A stretch of DNA of 64,000 nt from Rhizobium mongolense subsp. loessense (GCF_900099775.1 NZ_FMTM01000002.1:124001-188000), one strand, 5' to 3'; shown: positions 8,881 to 18,662, counted from the first letter of the stretch. Numbers and translations: made by a program. The notes: generated from the letters alone by a model not told the origin.

Positions 8881-10352
8881 TGGCCGCTCCCCTTGGTGTG
8901 CACCTGCGCCAGCAGATGCTTCACCGAGACGTCGATGATGTTGAGAAAGGGTTTCGGATAGAGCCCGACCCAAAGCACGAAGACGGCCAGCGGCAGGATG
9001 GCAGCCATCTCGCGGGCGTTCACGTCGCGTATCTTGAAGCGGGCGCCGATGCTGGCCGGACCAAGTGCTACTCTCCTATACATGCCAAGAAGATAGGCCG
9101 CGCTCAACAAGGCGCCCACGACCGCGGCCGCGCCGGCGGCCAGGTTGGCCGCAAATCCGCCCGACAGCACCAGCAACTCGCCGACGAACGAATTCGTTCC
9201 CGGCAGGGCCATCGACGACAAGGTGAACAGCGCCAGAAACACGGTATAGACCGGCGCCACCTTCATCAGCCCGCCATAGTCGGAGATACTGCGCGTATGC
9301 GTCCGCTCGTAGATCAGGCCAACGAAGAGGAACAAAGCGCCCGTCGTTACGCCGTGATTGAACATTTGCAGGACGCCACCCTCGAGCCCGCGGAGGTTCA
9401 GCGCAAAAATCCCCAGCGTTACGAAACCCATATGACTGATGCTGGAATAGGCCACCAGCTTCTTCAGGTCGTCCTGCGCCAGAGCAAGCAATCCGCCATA
9501 GACGATGGCAAGTGCCGAAAGCCCCAGCATCAGCGTCGAATAATATATCGACGCCTCCGGCAGCATCGGCAAAGAGAACCGCAAGAACCCGTAGGCACCC
9601 ATCTTCAGGAGCACTCCGGCCAGGATGATGCTGCCAGCCGTAGGCGCCTGCACATGAGCGTCCGGCAGCCAGGTATGAACCGGGACCATCGGCACCTTTA
9701 CGGCGAAGGCGATCAGGAAGGAGAAGAAAAGCCAGGATTGGATCCAGAACGGTAAATCCTGACCTGTGAGCGCGAGAATGTCGAAGGTCCTGCCGCCGTG
9801 GAAATAGAGCACGATGACACCGATCAGGAACAGGAGGCTGCCCGCCAGCGTGTAGAGGAAGAACTTGAACGCGGCATAGACCCGGCCATCCCCGCCCCAC
9901 ACCCCGATGATCAGGTACATCGGGATCAGCATCGCCTCCCAGCAGACATAAAACAGAAACAGGTCGAGGGCGCAGAATACCCCCAGCATCAGCGCCTGCA
10001 TGACGAGCAGGCTCACCATGAACTCCTTCACCTTGCTGGCAATCGCGACCCACGAGGCGAGCACGCAGATCCACCCCAGCAGTGCGGTCAAGAACACGAA
10101 GAGCGCGCTGATCCCATCGATACCGAGCGCGTAGGTGATCCCGAGCATAGGCACCCACGGGTGTATCTCAGTGAACTGCATCTCGTGGGTCGTCTGGTCG
10201 AAGCTGACCAGCATTGCAATGCAGAGAGCCAGGTCGAGGACGGTGATACCCACCGCTGTCCAGCGCACCGCATCAGCGCTGCGGAGAAACATGAGAACCA
10301 CTGCCCCGGCGGCAGGCGTGAATACAATGAGACTGAGGAGCGGCAATCCCAT
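8877..10352 (-). CDS. nuoM: NADH-quinone oxidoreductase subunit M
   Basis: This 491-residue antiporter-like membrane subunit has the TM5 glutamate region LFYVCWEAMLIPMYLIIGVW, which is typical of NuoM, and the lysine motifs KVPMVPVHTWLPDAHVQAPT and QDDLKKLVAYSSISHMGF. The start at 10352 (MGLPLLSLIVF) follows an AGGGGGT ribosome binding site; an ATG six codons upstream would overlap the preceding gene. It is placed between the nuoL-like gene and nuoN as in standard operons. It is predicted to translocate protons in the membrane arm. Confidence 0.93.
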   Translation of the reverse strand: MGLPLLSLIVFTPAAGAVVLMFLRSADAVRWTAVGITVLDLALCIAMLVSFDQTTHEMQFTEIHPWVPMLGITYALGIDGISALFVFLTALLGWICVLASWVAIASKVKEFMVSLLVMQALMLGVFCALDLFLFYVCWEAMLIPMYLIIGVWGGDGRVYAAFKFFLYTLAGSLLFLIGVIVLYFHGGRTFDILALTGQDLPFWIQSWLFFSFLIAFAVKVPMVPVHTWLPDAHVQAPTAGSIILAGVLLKMGAYGFLRFSLPMLPEASIYYSTLMLGLSALAIVYGGLLALAQDDLKKLVAYSSISHMGFVTLGIFALNLRGLEGGVLQMFNHGVTTGALFLFVGLIYERTHTRSISDYGGLMKVAPVYTVFLALFTLSSMALPGTNSFVGELLVLSGGFAANLAAGAAAVVGALLSAAYLLGMYRRVALGPASIGARFKIRDVNAREMAAILPLAVFVLWVGLYPKPFLNIIDVSVKHLLAQVHTKGSGQ

Positions 10353-10360
10353 CGCACCCC

Positions 10361-12121
10361 CTACCGCCATGCCACGGCGAAAACGACGGCGGCGGCGATC
10401 AGACCGGCGATCATCGCCAGCACATAGTGGGTCACGACACCGGTCTGGAGCCGCCGCAACGCCGCGCCTGCGCGCAGGATCGAACGAGCGACGCCGTTCA
10501 CGACGGCGTCCACACCGTTAAGGTCGATCCGCAATCCTTCTCGTGCCGACCCGTGCAGGAAAGGTAGTGCCGTTGTCTCAGACACCTCGCTCACCGCCTT
10601 CTCGTAGCGCGCCAGCGGCCTTTCGGCGAGCCACATGAAGTACCGCGCACCCTTGCGGTAGAACCAGTCGGTGTCCAGGCTGATCGTATTTTCGGGATCG
10701 AGCGCTCGCAGGAAAATGACAAAACCCAATGCCGTGAACATCAGCACGCCAAGGCTCTCCGTAATATGGAGACCCGTATATGGTTCGAAGTCGACCGGAT
10801 AGGGTAGCAATGCATAAAGCGGCCGCGGGAACACCCCGATCGCAATGCACAGCACCGCCGCCATACCCATCGCAACCAGCATGTTGCCGGGCGGGTCCCT
10901 GGCCCTCAGCCCTTGGTCCCTACCGAAGAACATGTAGTACGGGAGCTTGAGTCCGGTGTGCAGGAACGTCCCAGACGATGCCATCGTCAGCGCGAGCACG
11001 ACCAGCGCGCGATGATCCTGCCCGGCCGCTGCCACCACCATCGACTTGGTGACGAAACCCGAGAAGAACGGAAATGCCGAGATGGCTAAGGCGCCGATCA
11101 TGTAGAGCGTCAAGGTCAGCGGCATGGTCTTGTAGAGCCCGCCGAGTTCGGTGAGCTTACGCCGCCCAGTGACATGAATCACCGCCCCCGCACCCATGAA
11201 CAAAAGCGCCTTGTAGAGAATATGGGCGAAGGCATGGCTGGTGGCTCCGTTCACCGCCATCTCGGTTCCAATGCCGACGCCCGCCACCATGTACCCCACC
11301 TGGCTGACGATGTGATAGGCAAGGAGCCGCCGGCAGTCGTTCTCCAACACCGCGTAGATAACGCCGTAGAGCGCCATCGCGGTGCCGAGCCAGACGAGAA
11401 GCTCGGTTCCCGGAAACGCCCGCGCCAACACGTAGACGGCGGTCTTGGTGGTAAAGGCGCTCATGAACACCGCGCCTGTGACGGTCGCTTCCGGATAGGC
11501 GTCGGTGAGCCAGGCGTTGAGCGGCGGCACTGCGGCGTTGAGGATGAACCCGGCAAGGATCAGGTAGACGGCCACGCCCATTTCTCCCTCGATCGGGCCG
11601 AAAAGAGATGAACCTGTGGCGAGCCCGTGAAGAACCACGCCGCCGAGCAGGCAGACCCCACCGCTGATATGGACCATGAGATACCGGAACCCTGCCCGGA
11701 TCGCATTGTCGCCTCCCTGGGCAAAGACCAGACAGGCAGAGGAAAATGCCATGCCTTCCCAGAACAGATAGAGCGTCAGGTAGTCACCGGCGAACACCAC
11801 GCCGAGTGCGCTGCCGACGTAGATGAATGCGGCCACATGCTGGCCGGTGCGTGTCAGGTGCAACGCGTAGACCGTGCCGATCAGCGCCATGACGGTGAAA
11901 ACGGTGGCGAAGACGATACTCAGCCTGTCGACCTTCGCAATCAGGATTTCCTGCCCGATAAACCTCGCCTCGCCATAACTGCCCGGCTCCATCGTGAACA
12001 CGGCAAGGATCGCCAGCGTCGGGATCAGCAGCAGATAGGCCTTTCCGATCGATCCCCTGAGGAACGGTATCGGCAGAGCACCGAGAATGAAGAGCAGAGC
12101 CGGATGGATGAAGTCAGTCAT
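10361..12121 (-). CDS. NuoL-like antiporter subunit of complex I
   Basis: This 586-residue membrane protein belongs to the NuoL/MrpA/MrpD antiporter-like family. The TM5 region TLYLFWEGMAFSSACLVFAQ carries the conserved glutamate, and NDCRRLLAYHIVSQVGYMVAG is the TM8 region, with R in place of the usual lysine in the preceding loop. After the last core helix (FVIFLRAL) about 100 mostly amphipathic residues follow, then LRRLQTGVVTHYVLAMIAGL, which resembles the end of the NuoL lateral helix and its anchoring helix. This favours a NuoL role, although the N-terminus is shorter than in classical NuoL (about 610-660 aa) and the core also resembles MrpD. It overlaps the 84-aa gene by 8 bases. I call it NuoL-like rather than certain NuoL. 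Confidence 0.8.
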   Translation of the reverse strand: MTDFIHPALLFILGALPIPFLRGSIGKAYLLLIPTLAILAVFTMEPGSYGEARFIGQEILIAKVDRLSIVFATVFTVMALIGTVYALHLTRTGQHVAAFIYVGSALGVVFAGDYLTLYLFWEGMAFSSACLVFAQGGDNAIRAGFRYLMVHISGGVCLLGGVVLHGLATGSSLFGPIEGEMGVAVYLILAGFILNAAVPPLNAWLTDAYPEATVTGAVFMSAFTTKTAVYVLARAFPGTELLVWLGTAMALYGVIYAVLENDCRRLLAYHIVSQVGYMVAGVGIGTEMAVNGATSHAFAHILYKALLFMGAGAVIHVTGRRKLTELGGLYKTMPLTLTLYMIGALAISAFPFFSGFVTKSMVVAAAGQDHRALVVLALTMASSGTFLHTGLKLPYYMFFGRDQGLRARDPPGNMLVAMGMAAVLCIAIGVFPRPLYALLPYPVDFEPYTGLHITESLGVLMFTALGFVIFLRALDPENTISLDTDWFYRKGARYFMWLAERPLARYEKAVSEVSETTALPFLHGSAREGLRIDLNGVDAVVNGVARSILRAGAALRRLQTGVVTHYVLAMIAGLIAAAVVFAVAWR

Positions 12122-12368
12122 AATAGTCCTCGCGCCGCATCAGCCCGATCCGATGACCGAGAAACTTGGAAACGAAGATGAGCAGAACGCAGGAGCCGAA
12201 ACCGTAGACGGCGGACCAGCCAGGCAGGCGCTCCCAAAGATATTCGGCGTGTTCGCGAGAAACCAGAAAGTCGGAGGCGACGATCAGAACGAGTGCCAGA
12301 TAGAACAGTCGGCGGCGCTGCCTTGCCCATTCTTCGTCACCAAAGAAGTCGACCAAGCGCTTGATCAT
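12114..12368 (-). CDS. Small two-helix membrane protein in the nuo operon
   Basis: This 84-residue protein of unknown function starts with a charged, amphipathic stretch (MIKRLVDFFGDEEWARQRRR), followed by two hydrophobic helices at about residues 21-36 and 53-74, and ends with RREDYYD. The ATG overlaps the stop of the MrpD-like gene (ATGA), and its own end overlaps the next gene by 8 bases, so it is certainly part of the operon and translationally coupled. Its position between two antiporter-like subunits suggests a small accessory subunit of the membrane arm, comparable in size to the small Mrp subunits, but I do not recognise it as one of them. The reading frame is open far upstream, but that part is only a shadow of the neighbouring gene. 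Confidence 0.8.
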   Translation of the reverse strand: MIKRLVDFFGDEEWARQRRRLFYLALVLIVASDFLVSREHAEYLWERLPGWSAVYGFGSCVLLIFVSKFLGHRIGLMRREDYYD

Positions 12369-13828
12369 CTGACCACTCCGTCCGCCAGGGTAAGAAAATA
12401 ATCGGGGAAGATGCCCATCAGCACCGATAGAATGGCGGTCGCGACAAGCGGGATCGTGATCATCGGAATTTCCCGGACCGTCGTCCGGCTCTCCTGCGGT
12501 TCGGTCCCGAAAAAGGCGACATAGCTGACCGGCAGGAAATAGGCGGCGTTCAGGATCGAACTCACCAGGAGTACGACCAGGAATGCGATCTGTCCCGCCT
12601 CCACCGACCCCAGCGTCAAATACCATTTGCTGACGAATCCCGCAGTCGGCGGCACCCCGATCATGCTGAGCGAGGCGACGAAGAATGCCCCCATCGTCCA
12701 TGGCAGCCGGCGGCCGATGCCGGCCATGTCGCTGATGTTGCGTTTTCCCGACGCGCAGTAGATCGACCCGGCGCAAAAAAACAGCGTGATCTTGGAAAAG
12801 GCGTGCGCCGCAATGTGGATGATCCCGCCGACCATTGCGACCGGCGACAACAGGACCGCGCCCAAGACGATGTAGGAGAGCTGGGAAACCGTCGAATAGG
12901 CGAGCCTCGCCTTCAGGTCGTCCCGTGTCAGGGCGTAGACCGACGCCATCAGGATCGTGAATGAAACCAGATAGGCCGTGGCGATGCCGAGGCCCAGCTC
13001 TCCGACCAGCCCGACGCCGAAGACATGGAACACCACCCGCAGCACACAAAACACACCCATCTTGACGACAGCCACTGCATGCAAGAGCGCGCTGACAGGC
13101 GTTGGCGCCACCATAGCGGCCGGCAGCCAGGCGTGCATGGGCATCACCGCAGCCTTGGCGAAGCCGAAAAGATAGCAGAAATAGACGACCGTCAGCAGCG
13201 GCGCCGAGGCATCGACACCCTCCAAGAGCCCCCCCGCCACAAAGTCGAGCGACCCCGCGATGGAATAGGTCAGGGCCAGCGCGGCAAGCAGTACACTTTT
13301 CGACGCGCCCATCAGATAGACGAGGTATTTGCGGCTTCCCGCCCATCCCTCTTCGTCCTCGTGGTGGTAGACGAGCGGATAGGTAACGAGGCTGAGCACC
13401 TCGTAGAAGATCACCAGCGTGAAGAGATTTGCGGCAAAGGCCCCTCCAACGGCCGCCGCGAGGCTGGTGGCGAAACAGGCAAAGAATCGGGTCTGCGCAT
13501 GCTCGTTCAAGTGCCGCATGTAGCCGACGGAATAGACCGCAGCGACGATCCATAGGAGTGACGAGACGGTAGCGAACACCATGCCGAGCGCATCCGCCCG
13601 GAAAGCGAAGTCGGCCCCCGGCAGGATCTCGAACAGGCGCAAATCGACGGTTCCGCCCGCCAACACCGTGGGCGCCATAGAGGCGACAATCGCAAACAGG
13701 ACGATCGCGGCCAACGGCGAGACGAGATCGCGGATTTTCTCACGGTTGTTCAAAAGAAGAACTGCCACGGCGGTCAGGCCCGGGACGGCGACGGCAAGCA
13801 GCGGCCTGATCGATATCACCGGGTCCAA
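12365..13828 (-). CDS. MrpD-like fourth antiporter subunit
   Basis: This 487-residue polytopic protein of the NuoL/M/N-MrpD family has the TM5 glutamate in TLVIFYEVLSLVTYPLVYHH, the TM7 lysine region FAKAAVMPMHAWLPAAMVAP, and TRDDLKARLAYSTVSQLSYI. The YHHEDEEGW segment after TM5 and HAVAVVKMGVFCVLRV are features I associate with MrpD and Na+/H+ antiporter subunits rather than with NuoM or NuoN. Together with NuoL-like, NuoM and NuoN, the operon therefore encodes four pump-like subunits where three are standard. It sits 4 bases after nuoK and overlaps the 84-aa gene. The alternative is that this protein is the true NuoL counterpart and the 586-residue protein is the extra one. Confidence 0.83.
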   Translation of the reverse strand: MDPVISIRPLLAVAVPGLTAVAVLLLNNREKIRDLVSPLAAIVLFAIVASMAPTVLAGGTVDLRLFEILPGADFAFRADALGMVFATVSSLLWIVAAVYSVGYMRHLNEHAQTRFFACFATSLAAAVGGAFAANLFTLVIFYEVLSLVTYPLVYHHEDEEGWAGSRKYLVYLMGASKSVLLAALALTYSIAGSLDFVAGGLLEGVDASAPLLTVVYFCYLFGFAKAAVMPMHAWLPAAMVAPTPVSALLHAVAVVKMGVFCVLRVVFHVFGVGLVGELGLGIATAYLVSFTILMASVYALTRDDLKARLAYSTVSQLSYIVLGAVLLSPVAMVGGIIHIAAHAFSKITLFFCAGSIYCASGKRNISDMAGIGRRLPWTMGAFFVASLSMIGVPPTAGFVSKWYLTLGSVEAGQIAFLVVLLVSSILNAAYFLPVSYVAFFGTEPQESRTTVREIPMITIPLVATAILSVLMGIFPDYFLTLADGVVR

Positions 13829-13832
13829 GCCG

Positions 13833-14138
13833 CTATCCTTTCATCATGGTCACGTCGTCGACCTTGAGAGTGGATTTGTTCCTCACAAGAGCGACCAGGA
13901 TGCCAAGAGCAACGGCAACCTCCGCCGCAGTGATTGCTATGACGAAGATGGCGAAGATCTGCCCGCGGAAGTCGTCGTAGATGCGTCCGAATGCGATGAA
14001 ATTGATGTTGACCGAGTTTAGCAGCAACTCCAGCGACATCAGCACGACCAGAATATTGCGCCTGAGCAGCACGCCCGCCGCTCCGATTACGAACAGAACC
14101 ACCCCGAGCAGGATATACCACGACAGCGGAACCATCAC
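13833..14138 (-). CDS. nuoK: NADH-quinone oxidoreductase subunit K
   Basis: This 101-residue protein has three membrane helices, the exact family size. The two functionally important glutamates are visible in [10 protein letters not shown] (helix 2, about residue 37) and [12 protein letters not shown] (helix 3, about residue 73). The ATG overlaps the nuoJ stop (ATGA). Helices of NuoK form part of the proton path between the quinone site and the pumps. Confidence 0.95.
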   Translation of the reverse strand: MMVPLSWYILLGVVLFVIGAAGVLLRRNILVVLMSLELLLNSVNINFIAFGRIYDDFRGQIFAIFVIAITAAEVAVALGILVALVRNKSTLKVDDVTMMKG

Positions 14139-14629
14139 CCCCGCTCCTTCCGCGCCAGCACGATGGCGCCGACCAGAGCCACCAACAGAATGACGGAGGC
14201 GACCTCAAACGGCAGAAGATAGCCGGCGAAAAGCGTCGTGCTGAGCTGCCTGATCTCATCGCCACCGCCCACAGGGACGGTGACCGAAAAGCGATCGCTC
14301 CAGAGCACCAATGCCGACATCTCGATCCCAAGCAGAACGAGCATCACCAGTGCCGGCAGGTTGCCCCCTGGCAAGAACCGCTGCGACATTGCCTCACGCA
14401 CATCGATCATCATGATCACGAATAGGAACAGGACCATGATCGCGCCGACATATACGAAGATCTGGATGACCGCGAGCAACGGCGCTTCGAGCAGGACGAA
14501 GATTGCCGAAATCTGCAGGAAACATGCCATCAGCGCCAATGCGCAGTGAACCGGATTGCGCGCCAGGACCACGGTCAGGGCCGTGATCACGGACACCGTA
14601 GCGAACAGAAGAAAGAACCCCTGAGCCAT
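14135..14629 (-). CDS. nuoJ: NADH-quinone oxidoreductase subunit J
   Basis: This 164-residue membrane subunit has five hydrophobic helices. The segment [20 protein letters not shown] contains the conserved helix 3 of NuoJ. The start at 14629 ([13 protein letters not shown]) has a GGGAGGG ribosome binding site 8 bases upstream; a second ATG 27 codons earlier has no such support and would add a charged, non-family leader. It is the first gene of the operon, so the promoter should lie between here and groES. In most bacteria nuoJ is preceded by nuoH and nuoI, which are absent here. Confidence 0.92.
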   Translation of the reverse strand: MAQGFFLLFATVSVITALTVVLARNPVHCALALMACFLQISAIFVLLEAPLLAVIQIFVYVGAIMVLFLFVIMMIDVREAMSQRFLPGGNLPALVMLVLLGIEMSALVLWSDRFSVTVPVGGGDEIRQLSTTLFAGYLLPFEVASVILLVALVGAIVLARKERG

Positions 14630-14799
14630 CGACGCGACCCTCCCACGCGAGCTGTCACTCGGCGCGAGACGGCCGGATTTGAAATAGCTCCGCACTTCAG
14701 GTGCATTCATAAATTGTGCCCTAGTATCGGATTTTTCACAAGATTATTGTCGGCGGCAGACAAACCACTGCGGTTCTGATTACGCTCAGCCGCTCGCCA

Positions 14800-14900
14800 C
14801 GGTCTCGAAGCGCCGCCGCCATGGCAATCCAGACATGCTTGCGTTCCCCGCCGGAAAGCTGGTCCGTCGGTCTTTCGGCAAGATCTCTAGGTTTTGGTTG
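14800..14900 (-). pseudogene. Relic of an iron-siderophore-type ABC ATPase
   Basis: On the minus strand a short stretch reads KPRDLAERPTDQLSGGERKH followed by VWIAMAAALRDR. LSGGER with the following (R/K)xxWIAMA is the ABC signature region as seen in FecE/FhuC-type ATPases. No Walker A or Walker B sequence is found around it: upstream the frame ends within about 20 codons and downstream it loses similarity at once. I read it as about 30 codons left from a deleted gene, between nuoJ and the groES promoter region. It cannot encode a functional protein. Confidence 0.6.
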
Positions 14901-15117
14901 CGACGGGGGCGCCGCCACGGCTTCGTCCCTGGTCTGCGCCGGCGAGCATCAACCGTCTGCTTGCCGGCCGGCCTTTATATTCATCCGGAAAATAGTCTTA
15001 TCAATCTATAAGAATCTCGTCGTCTGTTCTGACGTATAAGAGTTCATTGTCTAAATGAATCTTTATGAGCGTCGAACCAAATTCAGCGGATTATTCTAGA
15101 GCTTTTTGTAATTTTCT
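14901..15117. other. AT-rich intergenic stretch before groES
   Basis: Between the ABC-ATPase relic and the groES regulatory elements I see no gene. The sequence becomes clearly AT-rich from about 14980 onward, unlike the GC-rich coding regions. It must hold the promoter of the minus-strand nuo operon, but I could not point to a convincing -35/-10 pair. Confidence 0.4.
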
Positions 15118-15144
15118 AGCGGATGATAATTTGGATTATCCGCT
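15118..15144 (+). promoter_or_regulatory. Imperfect inverted repeat upstream of groES
   Basis: AGCGGATGATAAT, then TTGG, then ATTATCCGCT forms a dyad with a three-base bulge on the left arm. It lies immediately upstream of the TATAAT-like -10 element at 15149-15154. It could be a protein-binding site, or a stem-loop at the 5' end of a nuo transcript going the other way. The function is unknown. Confidence 0.35.
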
Positions 15145-15148
15145 CGCA

Positions 15149-15154
15149 TATAAT
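15149..15154 (+). promoter_or_regulatory. Candidate -10 box of groESL
   Basis: A perfect TATAAT hexamer lies 6 bases upstream of the CIRCE-like element and 88 bases upstream of the groES ATG. No good -35 hexamer is visible at 16-18 bases spacing, so the promoter call rests on the -10 match and its position relative to the operator. Confidence 0.4.
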
Positions 15155-15159
15155 AATTC

Positions 15160-15186
15160 TTGGCAATCCTACCAATCGAGTGCCAG
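15160..15186 (+). promoter_or_regulatory. CIRCE-like operator (HrcA site)
   Basis: TTGGCAATC, nine bases, then GAGTGCCAG matches the CIRCE architecture TTAGCACTC-N9-GAGTGCTAA, with the G/C variants often seen in alphaproteobacteria. The two arms are complementary at seven of nine positions. The element lies between a TATAAT box and groES, where HrcA repressor sites of groESL operons are found. HrcA itself is not in the window. The degenerate left arm suggests weaker repression than for a consensus site. Confidence 0.65.
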
Positions 15187-15241
15187 AGATGTTATGTAAT
15201 AGATGCGGCCGCCCTATGCGCCGACCGCAGAAAGATCCCTC

Positions 15242-17243
<2,002 letters not shown>

Positions 17244-17315
17244 GGGCAGTGCCTGAGCCACTCGGCCAGGACGGCCGCAGCGGTGAACCAAACAACATTG
17301 GCAAGGAGAATTCCA

Positions 17316-17708
17316 ATGGCAATACAGAGCAGCAGCAAAACATCGATTTCCCAACGTTTCGACAGCTATCAGCCATCGAAGACGATCCTCGTATGGGCTT
17401 GTGTCGTCACCGCAGTCGCCACGATTATCGTCGGATTTAACTGGGGTGGCTGGGTGACGGGCAGCACTTCCCTCAAAGCGGCGACGACTGCGGGCGAAAC
17501 AGCACGTGGAGAACTTGCATCGGCCATATGCGTTGACCGGTTCAACAGTGCGACGGATGCCGCCGCAAAACTCATTGAATTTAAGGCTCTTCCAGACAGC
17601 TATAAGAAGCGCCAGTTCATCGAAGCCGGCGGATGGGCGACCATGCCAGGACAAACCTCAGCCGACAGCAAGATCGCCGAAGGCTGCAGCACCGCGCTCT
17701 CCGCCTGA
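17316..17708 (+). CDS. Small membrane-anchored protein downstream of groEL
   Basis: This 130-residue protein is not recognised by function. A basic N-terminus is followed by one strong hydrophobic helix (TILVWACVVTAVATIIVGF, about residues 22-40) and then a soluble part rich in Ala, with GGWVTGSTS directly after the helix and two cysteines (AICVDRF and EGCSTAL). The topology suggests a single-pass protein with its C-terminal domain in the periplasm. The ATG at 17316 has an AAGGAGA site 6 bases upstream. It lies 72 bases after groEL on the same strand and is followed by a hairpin, so it may be read from the groESL promoter. Confidence 0.75.
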   Translation: MAIQSSSKTSISQRFDSYQPSKTILVWACVVTAVATIIVGFNWGGWVTGSTSLKAATTAGETARGELASAICVDRFNSATDAAAKLIEFKALPDSYKKRQFIEAGGWATMPGQTSADSKIAEGCSTALSA

Positions 17709-17732
17709 AGCCTCCCGCCTTCGACTCGCTTG

Positions 17733-17751
17733 GCGCCCCCATTCGGGGTGC
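17733..17751 (+). terminator. Stem-loop after the groESL transcription unit
   Basis: GCGCCCC, loop CATTC, GGGGTGC makes a 7-bp stem with one G-T pair, 24 bases after the stop at 17708, followed by the moderately T-rich TTCCTCTGT. It fits a factor-independent terminator, though the T-run is poor. Confidence 0.5.
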
Positions 17752-17759
17752 TTCCTCTG

Positions 17760-18145
17760 TCCGCCACAACAGTACATGAAGCGTGATCCGTTTCGAGAAA
17801 CGAAGCCTCCGCCGCCTGCCGAAGGAGATTCAGCGATGGAGGCTTCTGGGTTACCTGTCTGCTCCCAAGGTTTGAGATCGCCCTACGGTCTGCACGATGC
17901 CGCGCGTCGACGTGCTCGAATGTCATGGAGGCCTCCTGAAACCTACCGCGGAGCTCGGGGTAACTCCGAGAAGATGCGTCATTTGCGGATGTCTGATTCC
18001 GCCTATCATCGCTGAGAGCCGCAAAACTCGTCGTCGTGCGGATGCCCAGTGGAGGCGCGGGCCAGTTTCATGCGGCCTTGCAAGACAACGGCAATTCGCC
18101 CGCAGGATCTGGACCTGCGGCCCTCCACGCTAGCGCCTATCCGAG
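17760..18145. other. Intergenic region without a recognisable gene
   Basis: No frame in these 386 bases looks like a known family or has a good ribosome binding site with coding-like composition. A hairpin CCGCAGG, 7-base loop, CCTGCGG at 18100-18120 lies about 25 bases beyond the marR stop on the minus strand and may terminate marR, although no T-run follows. The remainder is unexplained and could be decayed coding sequence. Confidence 0.4.
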
Positions 18146-18595
18146 CTAACGGCGCCGTTTCACCATGGCAGCCTCCACAGCAGTCAAACCGGAGGAAAGC
18201 GCCTTCAGGCCCTCTTCGCCAAGAAGGGACGCTACTTCCGCCGAATAATGAAGGGCGAGCATCGTCAGTTCGCGATAGGCAGTGCTTCCGGCAGCCGTCA
18301 GCTCAAGATATTCGACGCGGCGGTCGTCCTGGTGCTGCGTCCGCTTCAGCCAGCGGCGTCTCTCAAGTGAAAAAACCGCCCGGCTGACCTTGGTCTTGTG
18401 CATCGTCGAATGAACGCCGACCTCCTTTGCCGTCATACGCCCTGAACTCCCAAGTGCTGCCAGCGTGCGCCACTCCGGCCGCGTCAGGCCATATTTGGCC
18501 TTGTAGGCGGCGGCAAAGCGCAGGGCGATGAATTCCGCGGCGCGATTGAGGCGAAACGGCAGGAACTGCTCGAGATCGAAATCACCGGTGTCCAT
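18146..18595 (-). CDS. MarR-family regulator, probably of homogentisate genes
   Basis: This 149-residue winged-helix protein contains the MarR core: [40 protein letters not shown] (recognition helix) and the wing [19 protein letters not shown] with the conserved DDRR. The start [14 protein letters not shown] at 18595 gives the normal family length. It is divergent from hmgA with 67 bases between the starts, containing three copies of an AGTTAC half-site, which makes it the likely repressor of the hmgA-fahA-maiA operon, released by a pathway intermediate. The ligand is inferred from context only. Confidence 0.88.
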   Translation of the reverse strand: MDTGDFDLEQFLPFRLNRAAEFIALRFAAAYKAKYGLTRPEWRTLAALGSSGRMTAKEVGVHSTMHKTKVSRAVFSLERRRWLKRTQHQDDRRVEYLELTAAGSTAYRELTMLALHYSAEVASLLGEEGLKALSSGLTAVEAAMVKRRR

Positions 18596-18605
18596 GGCTT
18601 CCTTG

Positions 18606-18640
18606 ATAGTTACAAAATCGACAGTTACGTTTGTAACTAT
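18606..18640 (+). promoter_or_regulatory. Repeated operator between marR and hmgA
   Basis: A palindrome AGTTAC-GTTT-GTAACT occupies 18623-18638, and a further AGTTAC half-site lies at 18608-18613. The outer arms ATAGTTACAAA (18606) and TTTGTAACTAT (18630) also form a longer dyad. The site lies 22 bases before the hmgA start and 10 bases before the marR start, ideal for a MarR-type repressor that controls both directions. Binding is inferred. Confidence 0.6.
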
Positions 18641-18662
18641 ATCTGCAGAGGAGGTGCAAGCG

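Noticed and set aside
12369..13553. Upstream extension of the 84-residue gene to a 479-codon frame
   Set aside because: The upstream part is Arg- and Gly-rich out-of-frame reading of the MrpD-like gene. Only the last 84 codons show helices and a coupled start.
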